A stretch of 64,000 bases of DNA from Alectoria sarmentosa (GCA_009733775.1 WOGZ01000031.1:124001-188000); one strand, 5' to 3'. Positions 36,999-49,709 are shown, numbered from the stretch's first letter. Notes: generated from the letters alone by a model not told the origin. Made by a program: numbers and translations.

Positions 36999-37876
36999 TC
37001 AAGCTTGAAGCAAATGGCAACCCAACAAGCCTCGACCTCCCCAATTGCTCTTTGGCGTCAGCTGTAATGTCAGCTCTTCTGTGTTTCGAATAACTTTCAC
37101 AAGCACATTACGCTGCTCACATCCAAATCAGCATAAGCTTCCGACAATGAGACTCACTGTATGACTAACCCCTTGATTCCTCTGAACAGTCTCCGCAACT
37201 TTGCTCAGCTTGTCGTGGTTGAGCCAGTTCACATCTCCGAACTTCAGTATTCGGTCCCCAGCTTTCAAGCCCGCATCATCTGCCGGACTCCCGCGCACAA
37301 CGCCATTGACTTTTGCAAAGGGCGTTTCAACCAAGCCTCGATTTGTAGTGGAGAGTTCACTTCCCTGAGCCCCTTGGCCGGAGCCTGAGACAGGTGGAGG
37401 ATTCGAGGCTTGATATGAAGCATGGTATTCATGCAGCCCCAGTTCGATCTTGGACATCAACGCTTTGTAGTCGTTCCGTAGATATATGATGCGTGCTCGT
37501 GTCGTTCGTACTGTACCATGTTGGCAAACCAGACACAATTTTGAATGGCTGTGGAGGACTACGCACTTTGGGCGATGTCAAGGTCATCTCGCGGGTAGCC
37601 GTCGAAGGTTGTAAGGGTGGTGTTCATATTGACGCTATGCTGTGAATCACAATATCAGTCAGGTGCTACTCCACAGAATTTTCGGCTCCAGGGAATGCGG
37701 CATACACTGTCTAGCACGCTGCCCAAGGCACTAAGCTCCTCCTCAGTTCTCGTCTTCTCAGCAATCAGATCCATAAGCGACATTTTGTCCTTGCCCACGC
37801 CATTTGCCACTCTTCGCGCTGTTGTAGGCCCAGAGGGCACTGTAGGCGTGTGTATGTCATCCATAAGTAATCCCAT
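36999..37876 (-). CDS. nas2: 26S proteasome assembly chaperone Nas2 (PSMD9/p27)
   Basis: Binds the Rpt5 base subunit during proteasome regulatory-particle assembly. Exons 37706-37876, 37567-37639, 37170-37510 and 36999-37112 (introns 66, 56 and 57 nt) give 232 residues. The N-terminal helical domain (L-M-D-L-I-A-E-K-T-R-T-E-E-E-L ... G-Y-P-R-D-D-L-D-I-A) contains the family's G-(F/Y)-P-R-x-D-(I/L)-D motif. A PDZ domain follows a Ser/Gly/Gln linker: F-A-K-V-N-G-V-V-R-G-S-P-A-D-D-A-G-L-K and G-D-R-I-L-K-F-G. The last exon supplies the closing strand and ends C-H-L-L-Q-A. An ATG at 37864 is an alternative start. It is transcribed away from the ATPase inhibitor gene. Confidence 0.93.
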
Positions 37877-38050
37877 GCTGTTAATCACAACGAAAAGCTC
37901 TCTAGAGAAAGTGAAAGTGAAGGTGGCTGGTGCAGCGGAAAGATCCAGACTAGCGCGCTTTTCGCGGCCATTGACGACGTCTCCCCGCTCAAGCTCCAAC
38001 CAAGTGACTGTTAATCCGTATACAATCCCACATTTCCACCTGCAATCATC
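37877..38050. promoter_or_regulatory. Shared divergent promoter of nas2 and the F1-ATPase inhibitor gene
   Basis: Only 174 bp separate the two start codons, so both 5' leaders and core promoters must fit here. The left half is C/T-rich on the minus strand (CTTTCACTTTCAC-like). No binding site was identified. Confidence 0.6.
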
Positions 38051-38496
38051 ATGCTCCGCCAATCCATCATTCAAACCCTCAAACCAGGTTTCCGCAGCGC
38101 TCTCTACCCAACAAGCCGAACCATTACCACCACCGCCAGCAGAATGGCCGAAGGAGACACTGGGTCAACCAAGCCTGGGGGGTCTGCTCAAGGGTAAATT
38201 CAGCGCTCCAGAAGCGTCTTTAGGCATTGAATTCCGAGTGCACTAATGCTAACTTTTCTTTGATGACAAAGGGACGCCTTCAGCAAACGCGAGCAAGCCG
38301 ACGAGAACCTATACGTTCGCCAGAAAGAGCAGGAGAAGCTTCAACAATTGAAGCAGAAGATTGCGGACCACAAGAAGCATCTGGATGAGCTGGATCAGCA
38401 TGTGTATGTAGCATCAATGTGGAAGATAAGACACAGAGGAATACTAATGAGGTGTATAGGACGGATCAGATGAACTCAGGCTCGGAGAAGAAATAG
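38051..38496 (+). CDS. inh1: Mitochondrial F1F0-ATPase inhibitor (IF1/Inh1)
   Basis: Blocks ATP hydrolysis by F1 when matrix pH falls. Exons 38051-38193, 38272-38403 and 38460-38496 give 103 residues. The N-terminal M-L-R-Q-S-I-I-Q-T-L-K-P-G-F-R-S is a positively charged mitochondrial presequence. The inhibitory segment F-S-K-R-E-Q-A-D-E-N-L-Y-V-R-Q-K-E matches the family signature. It is followed by the long antiparallel coiled coil (K-L-Q-Q-L-K-Q-K-I-A-D-H-K-K-H). The gene shares a 174-bp promoter with nas2. Confidence 0.93.
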
Positions 38497-38875
38497 AGGG
38501 GAGGTATGGAAAGCGGATCCTGGCCAGGTTAGCAGAGGCAGAAGAAAAGTGTGTAAAGATAAGTAGCTGCGGGTACTGGATGTAGAAAGTCCCAGTTCTG
38601 TATGCTGAGCTTTCTACAGTAGGAAGGTGCTAGCAGTACAATGTATACCTCTCTCATAGTGATTGAAGTTTATTTGGTATCGAAATCTATCAACCGCTCA
38701 AAAACAGCATCATCAAAATGCACGTCTCATTGTGATCTTACACGGAGCCTGGGCACAGGTCGATGCTTGAAATTTCTGGATATTCCTGAATTAGACTGTT
38801 TCCAGGCCCTCTACGGTTCTTTTTGTCGTCGAGCAATTGAGCGATCATGCTTCAAATCATTTTTCCAGATGTCAA
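38497..38875. other. Convergent intergenic region between inh1 and nsp1
   Basis: 3' ends of two genes. Nothing else seen. Confidence 0.5.
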
Positions 38876-41099
38876 TCATCTTCGCCCCATGTACGATCGA
38901 TAGAAGCCATCAGCGGCATCATTAATTGGACCATTCAACGGGCCGAAGCTCTGGCCCATCCTCTGCGCTTCTTGCACCTTCAATTGGAGGGCAGCGGCAC
39001 CTTGATCGATCTGCTGCAACTGTGTAAGATGGCCGTTGAGGACTCGGACGACTTGGGTGAGCTGCATCAGGACGCAAGGTCAACACTTTGTTATTTGGAA
39101 GATAAACGCAGGAAGACTCACAGGATCGTCTGCTTTGCCTGTCTTGCTGAGAGTAGATGACGCATCGTTGATCTCTTCGATCATGGTGGTCAAATCCTTG
39201 CCCATTTCATCCAGTCGCTCGGACACTTTGGAGGCGATTTGGTAGCTTCGGGATGTCATCAGCACACTGTCTTCCGAATTCAAGGTGTTCTACATACGTT
39301 CTCTCCCTCTCTTGATCGGGCGCTGATGTAGTCTCGCCTTGGCCACCTTGCTGGCTCGCTATCATAGAATCCACTTCCTTCTCGTAATGATTAAGCCACG
39401 ATTCGATTGTTTCTTGATCGCTCTCGACAGCACTCAATTGCCTCTCAACCTCGGTGGTTGCTCGCTCCGCTTCCAAAGTACTCCCATACAGCTTCTGGAT
39501 TTTCTCACTATTCTCCACGAGCATACGATCCCAGGTTGCTACCTTGTCAGCTTGCTTTTGGAATTCCTTTTGGTACTTTGATAGGTCAGAGGCCCATCTC
39601 GTGATGATATCATCCATAGACTTGTTCTTAAGTCGTGATTGGGCAGGCGGCGGGGGGCCAGCTGTCGAAGCCCCCAGAATTGCATTCGTAGCCCCGGTAC
39701 CTTCAGCTACGGCAGTTGTAGCAGGCTGCGTTTGGACTTGCGAGATGGCAGATGGAGCCGTTGATTTCGCAAAATTATCGAACAAGCTTGAAGTAGGGGC
39801 GGACGCTGACGTTGATACGGCTGATGTGCTTGTAGCTTCGGAAATGGGAACAGAGGCTTTGTCTTGCGTTTTCCCTAGGTTGGGAAATAGACTGTTGGAG
39901 GGTGCGTTGGTAGAGGGTGCAGATGCCCCCGGGGTTTTGGATGGACTATTGAAGAAACCAAAGGCGCTTGGTGCCGCTGTTGGTGATGAGACAGGATTTG
40001 CTGCCGAGGAGTGAGCTTGGCTAGCTTTTAGAAAGCTGAAGGCAGGCTGGGAAGCACTGGTTGTTTGTGCAGGGGACGCTGTGGCGGAAGATTGTCCGCC
40101 AAGGTCAGAGAACAGACTCGGAGCCTTTGACGCTTCGGATTGGGATTGCTGCGACATAGCGGGCTTAGTTGCTCCTGTGTCCTGGCTTTTGTTCATATTG
40201 AACAGATTTCCTCCATCGGATTGAGCAGATCTCTTGTTGCCGAAGATATTAGAACCCCCAGTACTTGGTATAGATCCAAAAATACTGGGAGACTGTGCAG
40301 TAGACGTCGTTACAGGAGCGTCTTTTGGCTTGCTGGCTCCAAAGTCGAACCCACTAAAGCCGCTGGACGGTGCTATTGTCGAGCTGTTGCCTGGGTCCGA
40401 AGACTGACTAGCTAGACCCGCAAATGGATTGCTTGCATCTTTTGGAGGTTTACTGCCAAATAGAACAGATGCGCCGCCTGCACTGGTACTTGGGGGCGGT
40501 CCGGCAGGAGTCGTAGAGTTTCCGAAGAGACTTGTGGTGGATTTGCTGGTCGGTGTCGTGGTAGTTGTCTGACCTGCGGAAGACGTATTCGAGCCTGGGT
40601 TGCCGAAGGAGAAGGGCCCAGTGCTTCCTACACCGCCGAACGGACCAGGTGTTTGACTTGATCCAACTGGTTCTGAAGGTTTGCTCGGCGTAGAAAAGCT
40701 GGTAAATCCAGACGAAGGTGTAGCGCTGCTCAAAGATGTATTGTTCTGTTGTCCTGCCTGTCCAGTGCCAAAAAGTCCAGCAGAAGTATTGTTGCCCTGC
40801 ACCTGGCCAAAGCTCCAACCAGATCCACCCGCCGGCTTATTTGCTCCTCCACCGAATGGATTGCTGCCATCTCCAACCCCACTTCCTCCACCACCAAAGA
40901 GAGAACTTCCTCCGGCTGTGCTCGTGTTGCCGAACGGATTTGCTGCCGAGGATGCAGGAGAATTGGCACTCGATCCGAACAGCCCACTGGCTGGGGTCGC
41001 GGCAGTAGTTCTTGTCTGGCCGAAGAGACTTCCAGGAACCCCGCTCGTTGCAGATTGACCGAAAGAGAACGGGGTGATAGGTTTCGCTGGATCAGACAT
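38876..41099 (-). CDS. nsp1: FG-repeat nucleoporin Nsp1 (Nup62 family)
   Basis: Central-channel nucleoporin forming part of the permeability barrier. Exons 39298-41099, 39122-39245 and 38876-39061 (introns 52 and 60 nt) give 703 residues. Residues 1-440 are a Ser/Thr/Gly-rich FG domain with many F-S-F-G, S-L-F-G, G-L-F-G and N-P-F-G units. The C-terminal third is the Nsp1/Nup62 coiled coil, starting S-M-D-D-I-I-T-R-W-A-S-D-L-S-K-Y-Q-K-E-F and ending after R-M-G-Q-S-F-G-P-L-N-G-P-I-N-D-A. The start at 41099 has a good context (AACACCATGTC). An in-frame ATG at 41168 would add 23 residues. Confidence 0.94.
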
Positions 41100-41462
41100 G
41101 GTGTTTGAAAGTGGAGGTGTCGCTCTGGGACTGGACAATCTATTAGCCGTGGACCTTCGAAGAGGCATCTGGGGCCTTTAGAGGGATTTTTGAGTTGCAG
41201 ATGATTGGGCTTACCAGGAGAAGGGGTAGAAATGCCGTGATACTTGTGGTATGTCTTGATTATTATGCAAGTGAACACTCCAATAGCTGTTATAATTCTC
41301 TAAACAATCCAACGCGAATTAGCGCGCCGTTTTTGCGAAGAATTGCCGAGGATTAGGGTTAGACCGCTTGGCAACATTTCACTTTACACTTCTCAAGACC
41401 TTTGATCATTGCATTTATTTTAACTTTTCTAGATACTCGATTTTCCAATTGGTGTCTTTGAA
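41100..41462. promoter_or_regulatory. Divergent promoter between nsp1 and the Laa2-like gene
   Basis: 363 bp between start codons, A/T-rich around 41370-41440 with CTTTTC/TTTCTAG tracts before the right-hand start. It contains TTAGGGTTAG once (41354-41363), which can act as a Tbf/Reb-type site in fungi; that role is inference. Confidence 0.45.
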
Positions 41463-43447
41463 ATGGCAGACATCTCTCATCCTCCCAAGAGCCCAACTCT
41501 GTTGCCTCCTCGCAAGAGCGTTGAGCTTGAAGACCCTGGGGCGCATGATCTGGGTACGTAACTGCACCTTTGAAGCTTCCATGCAGAAGCTTTCACCAAG
41601 CAGGTACTTACTGTGGTCTAAGAGACGTCAGAGGCCGAGGAAGATGTGTTTTCCGATGCACAAGAGGCTCGAAACTCACACTCGGGATCAAGCTCTCCTG
41701 TCCCTACGACGAGAGTGGAAAAGGTCAGTGCACCCAATCCTCTGAGATTTCGACTCCTAAACCTAAAGCTCACTACCATAAGGCCGATCGTAGGAATAGC
41801 TATGGACGAGTACCCGACACAGCCGCTTATAAGAAGAGTGAACAAGACGCCATGCCAGATGACCCCAAGATCATACCGGATGGTCGCGAAAGCAGGCCTC
41901 ATTCAAGCACGGGCCATCAAGATCATGTGGCTGGCCCAAGAGATATTCCAATACCGAAGATGGTCGTTGAGAAGGTTGATCCGAAATCCCCAAGTCATGG
42001 AGATGTTCCTGGCACTGCCGCACATTCAAAAAGGCAAGCCGACGCTGTCCCAGATGTCGTCTTACAAGCACCTGAGCGCGATGAGGCCTCTATTAGTGGG
42101 GATCGAGTTTACGGCATCTCTACCGACATTCAAATTCCCACGACCATGATAACGAAAGTGGATTCCAAGCCAAGCCATGGAGAAGTTCCAGGCACCGATG
42201 CTTTTGACATGCGGAAAGGCGATGCAAAGCCTGACGTTGTTGAAAAGAAAGGTGACGCATCAGGTGAGTAAAAAGCGTCCATGTTGGGTGCTATTCAGCG
42301 AGCCAATGACTGAGTCAGATAGATCCAAACTTTCCAAGCCCAAGCGAACAAACCTCCCAATAGAAGGCGCCTCGCCAATTGCAGCAGATGGTGGCTTCGG
42401 TCCTATGGACTATGAAGAATCTGAAGACGAAAGCGTCGAATCGAAGCATGATGAGGCTGATAATGACACGGAGGCAGACGCTGGGGAAGGCTTCGGGGAT
42501 GACTTTGACGACTTTGAAGCAGGTGCCGAGAACGATGATTTTGGCGATTTTGATGAGGGCTTTGAGCAATTTTCAATGTCAGACAAGGAGCCGGCAGAGA
42601 CGGACCTACCTGCACCCTCTGTGCAGCCTCTGCCGCCTTCTACGTCTCCCTTTGTAAGTAAGACTTGTTTGACCATCAGACTCATTGTAGCACCTCATCA
42701 CCTGCGTTGCTCCATATAACATCGAAGCTGATCTACGTGTCGAAGTCACTCCTTGATTATAGCGAGCTAGATTCTCTTGACGACATTTTGGATGCGACCA
42801 AACTGTATCTTGACGAAATCTTTCCCTTGACCAAGGAAACGTATCCTCCCGCCCCACCAACAATATCCGACCAGAACTCTATATTTCTTACAGATCGGAG
42901 CCTCTCGTTGTGGTCTCAACTGGTCGCTCCGCCGCCTTTGCAACCTCCGAATTGGGTGCGGTCACGCATCCGCCGTCTCTTTCTTGTTTCTCTTGGGGTG
43001 CCAGTAGATCTCGACGAGATATTGCCCGCATCAAAGCAGAAGAAGCTCATCCTACCTTCCATACATCTACGCAATCGCTCCCAATCACCCCCCGACGGTC
43101 GTCAAACAGAGTCTCGTGTACGACTAAAGCAAGACAATGGAAGCTCTGCCTCTGTCGATCAGCCGTCAACCAATAGAAGCGGCCGACGGAGAAAGGGGCC
43201 ACCCTCCCCTCCGGAACTTGCTCTTCAGACTACCAAGACGTTATGCGCGACGACACATGCTGCCCTATCCAATATGACGGATGATGAGCTGCAAGCTCAC
43301 GTGAGAAAGCTTGAGGAGCTTACTACTAAAGCCAGCGAGGTGTTGGAGTACTGGTTGAAGAGAAGGGATAGTGCTGTTGGGGATAAAGAAGCATTTGAGG
43401 GTGTGATTGAGAATCTGGTCAAGCATGCGAGGAGAGTTCGAAAATAG
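41463..43447 (+). CDS. Acidic-motif trafficking-type protein with three internal repeats (Laa2/DUF5102-like)
   Basis: Exons 41463-41553, 41623-41723, 41783-42263, 42319-42653 and 42728-43447 give about 575 residues. The middle has three imperfect repeats of the form V-x-K-V-D-x-x-P-S-H-G-x-V-P-G-T-x-A, each followed by D-A-x-P-D (from about 41783, 41970 and 42145). Then come D-D-F-D-D-F and D-D-F-G-D-F motifs, typical ligands of clathrin-adaptor ear domains. The C-terminal domain (S-L-D-D-I-L-D-A-T, S-L-S-L-W-S-Q-L-V, W-V-R-S-R-I-R-R-L-F-L, I-L-P) resembles the fungal family of yeast Laa2 (YBL010C), an AP-1 accessory factor; that link is from memory and moderate. The acceptor before exon 5 is uncertain. 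Confidence 0.7.
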
Positions 43448-44420
43448 AGTAATAGAGTTCTATCTACTCTTCGACGAGCCCCTTTTTGATATGGGCAGTT
43501 CCACGTCACGTGCTTGGCGAAGCTAATACTCGAAGCTCCTACCATAATTATAAGTTCTCTGGCTTTGAGTTTGGCAAAAGGTAAAAGATGACGCCAGTGG
43601 CGGATGTTGAAGGACTAAATCGCGGTTCGCTAAAGCTTCCAACCGTATTTCTCCTATCTTTTCATAATGTTTCTACCACCATACTTTCATCGTCTTGTCT
43701 TCAGCTTTGATCCTTCCCAAGACCTCCCTATCTCTTTGCTACCTACTTCATTCACAACGCCAACCTGTTGACCGTCGTTGTAGTACCCACGCTTCCGGTG
43801 CAAGTTGCTAAGATTTCCAGGCATTGTAAAGTAGTTGAAAAGGAGCAGAGAAACTTCTAACATCAAACATCACTCCGCCGTAGCCCCTATATTACTAGTG
43901 TCGCAACGGAACTAGAGTAATGCGTGGCTGTCAAAGACAGGGGGCCCTTGGATTTTGGACTTTGGACCCCACGTAGAAAAAAGAATGAAGTCTCACAAGA
44001 ATCGGATCAGCACGTTTCTAACGGCTTGCTGACGGCGACAAGATACATGGCTTGAATCTAGATACAGGTACCATTCCATTCTCTCCTTAATTCTTCCTTT
44101 CGCCTAGAGTCATCGAAGCTCTCATTCGCCGACCTCATCTACGTTCCTTTGTACACCATCGCACGGCCCTCACCACAAAGACTCCAGCCTCCAGCTTTAC
44201 ATTCCACCTTTCCCAACTCTTGTACCTCAAGTAGGCACAGCCGTCCAATGTGCAGAATACGCAGCGATTACTTGTGATCTCTGGTAGATCCAAGCTGGAA
44301 GCCATCCTTACAACGTCCAAGTCCCACCCCGCGTTATGCACCTGCGAAATCGAGCTGCAGCCTCTTAATACAACCTAATATACACCTCTGCCTCTCATCT
44401 CTACGACCAGCACCAACCTT
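43448..44420. other. Promoter and long leader of the nik1 gene
   Basis: No gene supported. The 250 bases before the start are C/T-rich (CTCTCCTTAATTCTTCC, CACCTCTGCCTCTCATCTC), typical for a leader. Confidence 0.55.
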
Positions 44421-47400
44421 ATGATGTCTTCTGTCGAAGAAACGCTCTCTGCGGCAGCCAGCATTGTGCGCGGTTTGGCAAGGAATGGTGCTCCCTCCTA
44501 CAATCCACCAGAATTCAATTTTCCTCAGAAGAACGGTGCCACAAGTAGGAAAATCTCGCTACCTGGCATCAGTATCGTTTCGAAAGAATCGCTTGAGAGC
44601 GAGCTGTCAGCTCTTGCAGCTCGGATACAATATCTAGAGACCAAGGCCAGCACGATCGACCACCAAATCCTTCCCGATACCCCTAATGAGTCTGGCGGAC
44701 CGACATCGCCATTTGCGCATGGTCTCACGAGTTCAACTCGAAATGGTGTCACTTTACCAGTTCGCCAGCTTTCAGGGCCCTCCCGACAAGCTCGCGTCAC
44801 GAACCTCCTCGCGGGCAATAATCTTACTTTTACTGAAGATGACCTTGAGCACCTTCGCGATCATGTCGAGCAGCAAGCGGAGCAAATCAACGCCCAAAAT
44901 CAGACCATCGTACAGGTGAAGGAGCAGCTTCTTGAGCAGAAGGAGCGCACAGCACGCAGTTTCGATGCTGTCAAGGATGAGAACCTCGAAGATGTTCGGC
45001 GCGAGCTTGAGAAACATCAGCAGGCAAATGATGCTTTCAGAAAGGCACTCAGAGAAATTGGGACTATCATCACGAACGTGGCCAATGGCGACCTTAGTCA
45101 AAAGATTCAGGTGCATGCAAAAGAACAGGACTCCGAAATTGATAGTTTCAAACGTACAATCAACACAATGGTGGATCAATTGCAAGTTTTTGGAAATGAG
45201 GTCTCCAGGGTTGCTCTTGAAGTCGGTACAGAAGGCAAGCTTGGCGGACAGGCTCAGATCTCTGGAGTCAGTGGAGTGTGGAAAGACCTCACCCAAAATG
45301 GTGAGTAGTATTCTCTAATTGACTTTAATTGCAATACACTCTACTAACACCACGCAGTCAACCAAATGGCCTCAAATCTTACTTCGCAGGTTCGAGAGAT
45401 CGCCGAAGTGACTACGGCCGTGGCCGAGGGTAATCTCGACAAAAAGATTCAACGACCTGCACAAGGAGAGATCGCACAGCTACAGCAAACTATCAATGGC
45501 ATGGTGGACCAGCTACGAACATTCGCTGCGGAAGTTACCAGAGTTGCTGGAGATGTTGGCACGGAAGGCGTCTTAGGTGGACAAGCTCAGATTGAGGGCG
45601 TCAAAGGGGAGTGGAAGACTCTTACTGTCAACGTCAACGTAATGGCCGATAGATTGACAAGTCAGGTCAGGGACATTGCTGCCGTGACAAAGGCTGTGGC
45701 TCGAGGTGACTTGACCAAGAAGATATCAGCCAACTGCAAAGGAGAGATCTTGGAGCTCAAAACAACGATGAACTCTATGGTCGACCAATTGAGACAGTTC
45801 TCCTCCGAAGTCACCAGAATTGCCAAAGCTGTTGGCACGGATGGTGTTCTTGGAGGACAAGCTACTGTGGACGATGTGGAAGGAACCTGGAAAGACTTAA
45901 CCGAGACTGTCAATCTCATGGCGAACAACCTTACGACCCAGGTCCGTGAGATTGCTTCTGTCACTCAAGCTGTCGCAAAAGGAGATTTGAGCCGAAAGGT
46001 GACCGCCGACGTTAGCGGTGAAATTTTGGACTTGAAGGTCACTATCAACACCATGGTAGACAAACTCAACAATTTTGCTTTTGAGGTCAGCAAAGTTGCT
46101 CGCGAAGTGGGTACAGATGGTACGCTTGGTGGACAGGCCAACGTGCACGAGGTGGAAGGAAAATGGGCCGAACTTAAGACAAACGTCAATACAATGGCGA
46201 ACAATCTGACGCAGCAAGTACGAGGTATCTCCGACGTCACACAAGCGATTGCTCGCGGAGACCTAAGTCAAAAGATCGAAGTGCCCGCCCAGGGCGAGAT
46301 GCTCACGTTGAAAGTTACCATCAACGATATGGTTACCCAATTGGATACCTTCGCCCGCGAGCTGAAGAGAGTAGCCCGCGACGTTGGTGTTGACGGTAAG
46401 ATGGGGGGGCAGGCTAACGTGAATAACGCTAAAGGCCGATGGAAAGAAATCACCGAGGACGTCAACACTATGGCCGAAAATTTGACATCCCAAGTGAGAG
46501 CATTTGGGCAGATTACTGACGCAGCTACCGATGGAGACTTTACCAAGCTGATTTCCGTTGAAGCGTCAGGTGAGATGGATGACCTGAAGCAGAAAATCAA
46601 CAAGATGATTTCAAATCTTAGAGACAGCATTCAGAGGAATACAGCTGCGAGGGAGACTGCAGAATTCGCAAATCGGACAAAGTCTGAGTTTCTCGCAAAC
46701 ATGAGCCATGAGATCCGGACGCCCATGAATGGAATAATTGGAATGTCACAATTGACCTTGGACACTGATCTCACGCAGTACCAGCGGGAAATGTTGAACA
46801 TCGTTCACAACCTCGCCAACAGCTTGCTGACGATCATCGACGATATTCTGGACATCTCCAAGATAGAGGCCAAACGTATGGTAATGGAGAAGATTAGCTT
46901 CTCCATGCGAGGCAGCGTCTTTAGCGCGCTGAAGACGCTGGCGGTAAAGGCAAATGACAGGTTCCTGAACCTCGCCTACCAGGTCGATAGCTCCGTCCCG
47001 GACTACGTCATTGGTGACCCCTACCGCCTGCGTCAGATCATTCTGAATCTTGTTGGAAATGCCATCAAGTTCACCGAGCATGGAGAAGTCAAGCTTACGA
47101 TACGTAAAGCTTCGAATATGAACCCGGCCAACGATGAATACGCTTTTGAGTTCCAAGTATCGGATAGTGGAATTGGCATTCAGGCCGATAAGAAGGACTT
47201 GATCTTTGATACCTTCCAACAAGCTGACGGCTCGACAACTCGAAAATTTGGGGGTACTGGCTTGGGCCTTTCTATTTCAAGGAAGCTTGTTGAGTTGATG
47301 GGCGGAAGGTTATGGGTTGACTCGGTCTATGGCAAAGGCAGCACTTTCTCTTTCACGTGCGTCACGAAGCGGGCTTCACAAGATCTAAGCGGCGTCATGT

Positions 47401-48512
47401 CCTCCTTGACTGCCTACAAAAACCACACGGTATTGTTTGTCGACAAGGGCAAAACGAATTGCTCGCAAGAGATTACCAGCATGCTCAAGCAACTCGAGTT
47501 GAAGCCCATAGTTGTCGATAACGAATCCCAGATCCCTCGATCAGCTCCTCCGGGCTCACCAACAAAGGGAGAGCACGGCGGTCTTCCCTACGATGTCATC
47601 CTCGTTGACGGTATGGACACCGCAGTCCATCTTCGCAATCACGATGCTCTTCGCTACGTGCCCATCGTCCTTCTCGCCCCTGTCGTCTCTGTTAGTATGA
47701 AATCCTCCCTCGATCTCGGCGTGGCCTCCTACATGACCACACCTTGTACCGCCGTCGACCTTGGCAACGGCATGCTTCCTGCCCTGGAAGGCCGCCAAAC
47801 AACATCCATCTCGGATGTTAACAAATCCTTTGACATTCTTCTTGCAGAAGACAACGAAGTCAATCAACGTCTGGCTGTCAAGATTCTTGAGAAGTATCAC
47901 CATGGCGTTTCAGTGGCCAACAACGGCCAAGAAGCCTTAGATGCAGTCAAAAAGAAGCGCTACGATGTTATCCTTATGGATGTGCAGATGCCCGTGATGG
48001 GCGGATTTGAAGCCACAAAGGAGATCCGCGCGTGGGAGCGATCGGAGGGCTTGTCACGTACACCAATTATTGCCTTGACAGCACACGCCATGATGGGCGA
48101 CCGGGAGAAATGTTTACAAGCGCAGATGGATGAATACCTCACGAAGCCACTAAAGCAAAACCAGATGATGCAAACGATTCTCAAGTGCGCCACCCTTGGC
48201 GGCAAGCTTCTTGAACGAGGAAAAGAAACGAGGTTGAGTGCAAAGGATGAACCCCCCGAGCCAAAGAAGAATTCTGGCAGTCATTCTGGAGGTATGGGCA
48301 CTGCGAAAGGGGCAAAGAGACCGCCGCTGGAAAATCGGGCTATCACGAGCGCAGTACCACTCAATGCAGACGGAGGGACAGAAAGTCCGGGGCTACTCAG
48401 TGCAGATATGCAAGATCCAATCTCCATGGAAAGGGTACGTTATTGCGTCTTGATAGCTCTGAAGGGTGCATGCTGATAAATCTAGATCTTGCTACGCTCG
48501 CATAGTAGCTGA
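44421..48512 (+). CDS. nik1: Group III hybrid histidine kinase (Nik1/Os-1/NikA type)
   Basis: Cytosolic osmosensing kinase feeding the HOG pathway through a phosphotransfer protein; in other fungi it is the route of action of phenylpyrrole and dicarboximide fungicides. Exons 44421-45300, 45358-48434 and 48486-48512 give 1327 residues. Six HAMP units of about 92 residues are visible, each with a variant of V-R-x-I-x-x-V-T-x-A-V-A-x-G-D-L and G-G-Q-A. The H-box F-L-A-N-M-S-H-E-I-R-T-P-M-N-G carries His744. N, G1 and G2 boxes are intact (N-L-V-G-N-A-I-K-F-T, D-S-G-I-G-I, G-G-T-G-L-G-L). The receiver domain has L-L-A-E-D-N and phospho-acceptor Asp1168 in L-M-D-V-Q-M-P. The tiny last exon gives I-L-L-R-S-H-S-S; without it the frame would end C-V-L-I-A-L-K-G-A-C. 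Confidence 0.97.
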
Positions 48513-49709
48513 TCTGTTCTCGTGTTCTGATATCGACAAGCGCGCTGACGAACGAGGGTCTGATTTACTCGAAGCATGGCGTACAGGCGAATCCGAGTTC
48601 AGGGGCATCTGTCTTGCACGGCACTCGCGTATGGTGCGTGAAGTGCTACGAAACGTATGGCGTCTGGTGAAGAGCATTTGTGCTCGTGTATTTCTAGACG
48701 CTCATCTTAGCTTTCACTTGAGGGGATGTGGTGGGTATAAACAGGAGCGATGATATCCCAAGTGCGAGCAACCTTTTTCAAGACCATGGGCCAGAATGAG
48801 TGCTAGCATTGCTCCGACAGGCTAGGAACGTTTAAACAGCTTTTTATTATACTTTGGTTCCAATACCATTAGATATTAAAGCATATTCATAGCGCTGGGA
48901 ACTTCGCACATGGTATATGCATGTCCGTCTCGCACCTTCGTTCCCCTCCCGTGGACCAGCTCCAAAGAAGTCAACAATCTCTAGCTCCACTCGTCCAACT
49001 TGACTATTTCACTTCACGTTTGGTGACCCGTCCTCTGTACAGCCTAGATGGAAATTCATTATACCCTAGGCATGCGATCAATCTTACAGCCAACCAACCC
49101 AGACGACCGAACCCGGCATGTGTCCAGATTGCCAATCCCAGATACCGCAATCCAACACGTTTCCGCGTAGAATCATGGCATTGGTCAAGTGCTGCGTAGT
49201 TCGGCCGTTGGTTCTCGGTAGTGTGGATACTGGGCGGAGACGGACACACATGCGCACAAGACAAAAGGGTGCGTAAGGTGCACAGATTCCACGAGCCTTG
49301 GGACGAGAGGCGGGACGAGAGCGTGTAAATAACGGCATGCCGAGCCCGGATTCCGTTGGGGAAATATAATCATCTGGAGCTTGTCCCGTATCGGACTTGA
49401 CATGCCGAATCATTGGTCCAGCTCGGCCGCAGTCGACGTAGGCACGGAGACTCTGGTAAAGTCTCGGTCAACCGTCGTCCAAATTTTCAACATTATGGGG
49501 TATTTGTGCAGGCGATCGAAGTTTATGTACAGCAGAGGAACATTCAATACCCCTCCCTTGCAATCATATCTTCTCGAGTCAGTTTCACTATCCTCCGCAA
49601 CTCGGCACATCGAGGGTAGCTTACCTGCGATGTCCAGATAAAATGCAATGGCATTGAAGCTATGAATGAATTAAACACCATCTTTAACCCAAGCAATTAG
49701 ATAGTCAAC
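48513..49709. other. Convergent intergenic region
   Basis: About 1.2 kb between nik1 and the lipase stop. Only short frames; no RNA gene or repeat recognised. Confidence 0.5.

Noticed and set aside
39454..40014. 186-codon plus-strand frame inside nsp1
   Set aside because: Shadow of the Ser/Ala-rich FG domain; nsp1 on the other strand is certain.
43935..43985. GGGGGCCC / GGACCCC short inverted sequence with TTGGA repeats
   Set aside because: Too short and imperfect to be a mobile-element end or a credible structured RNA.
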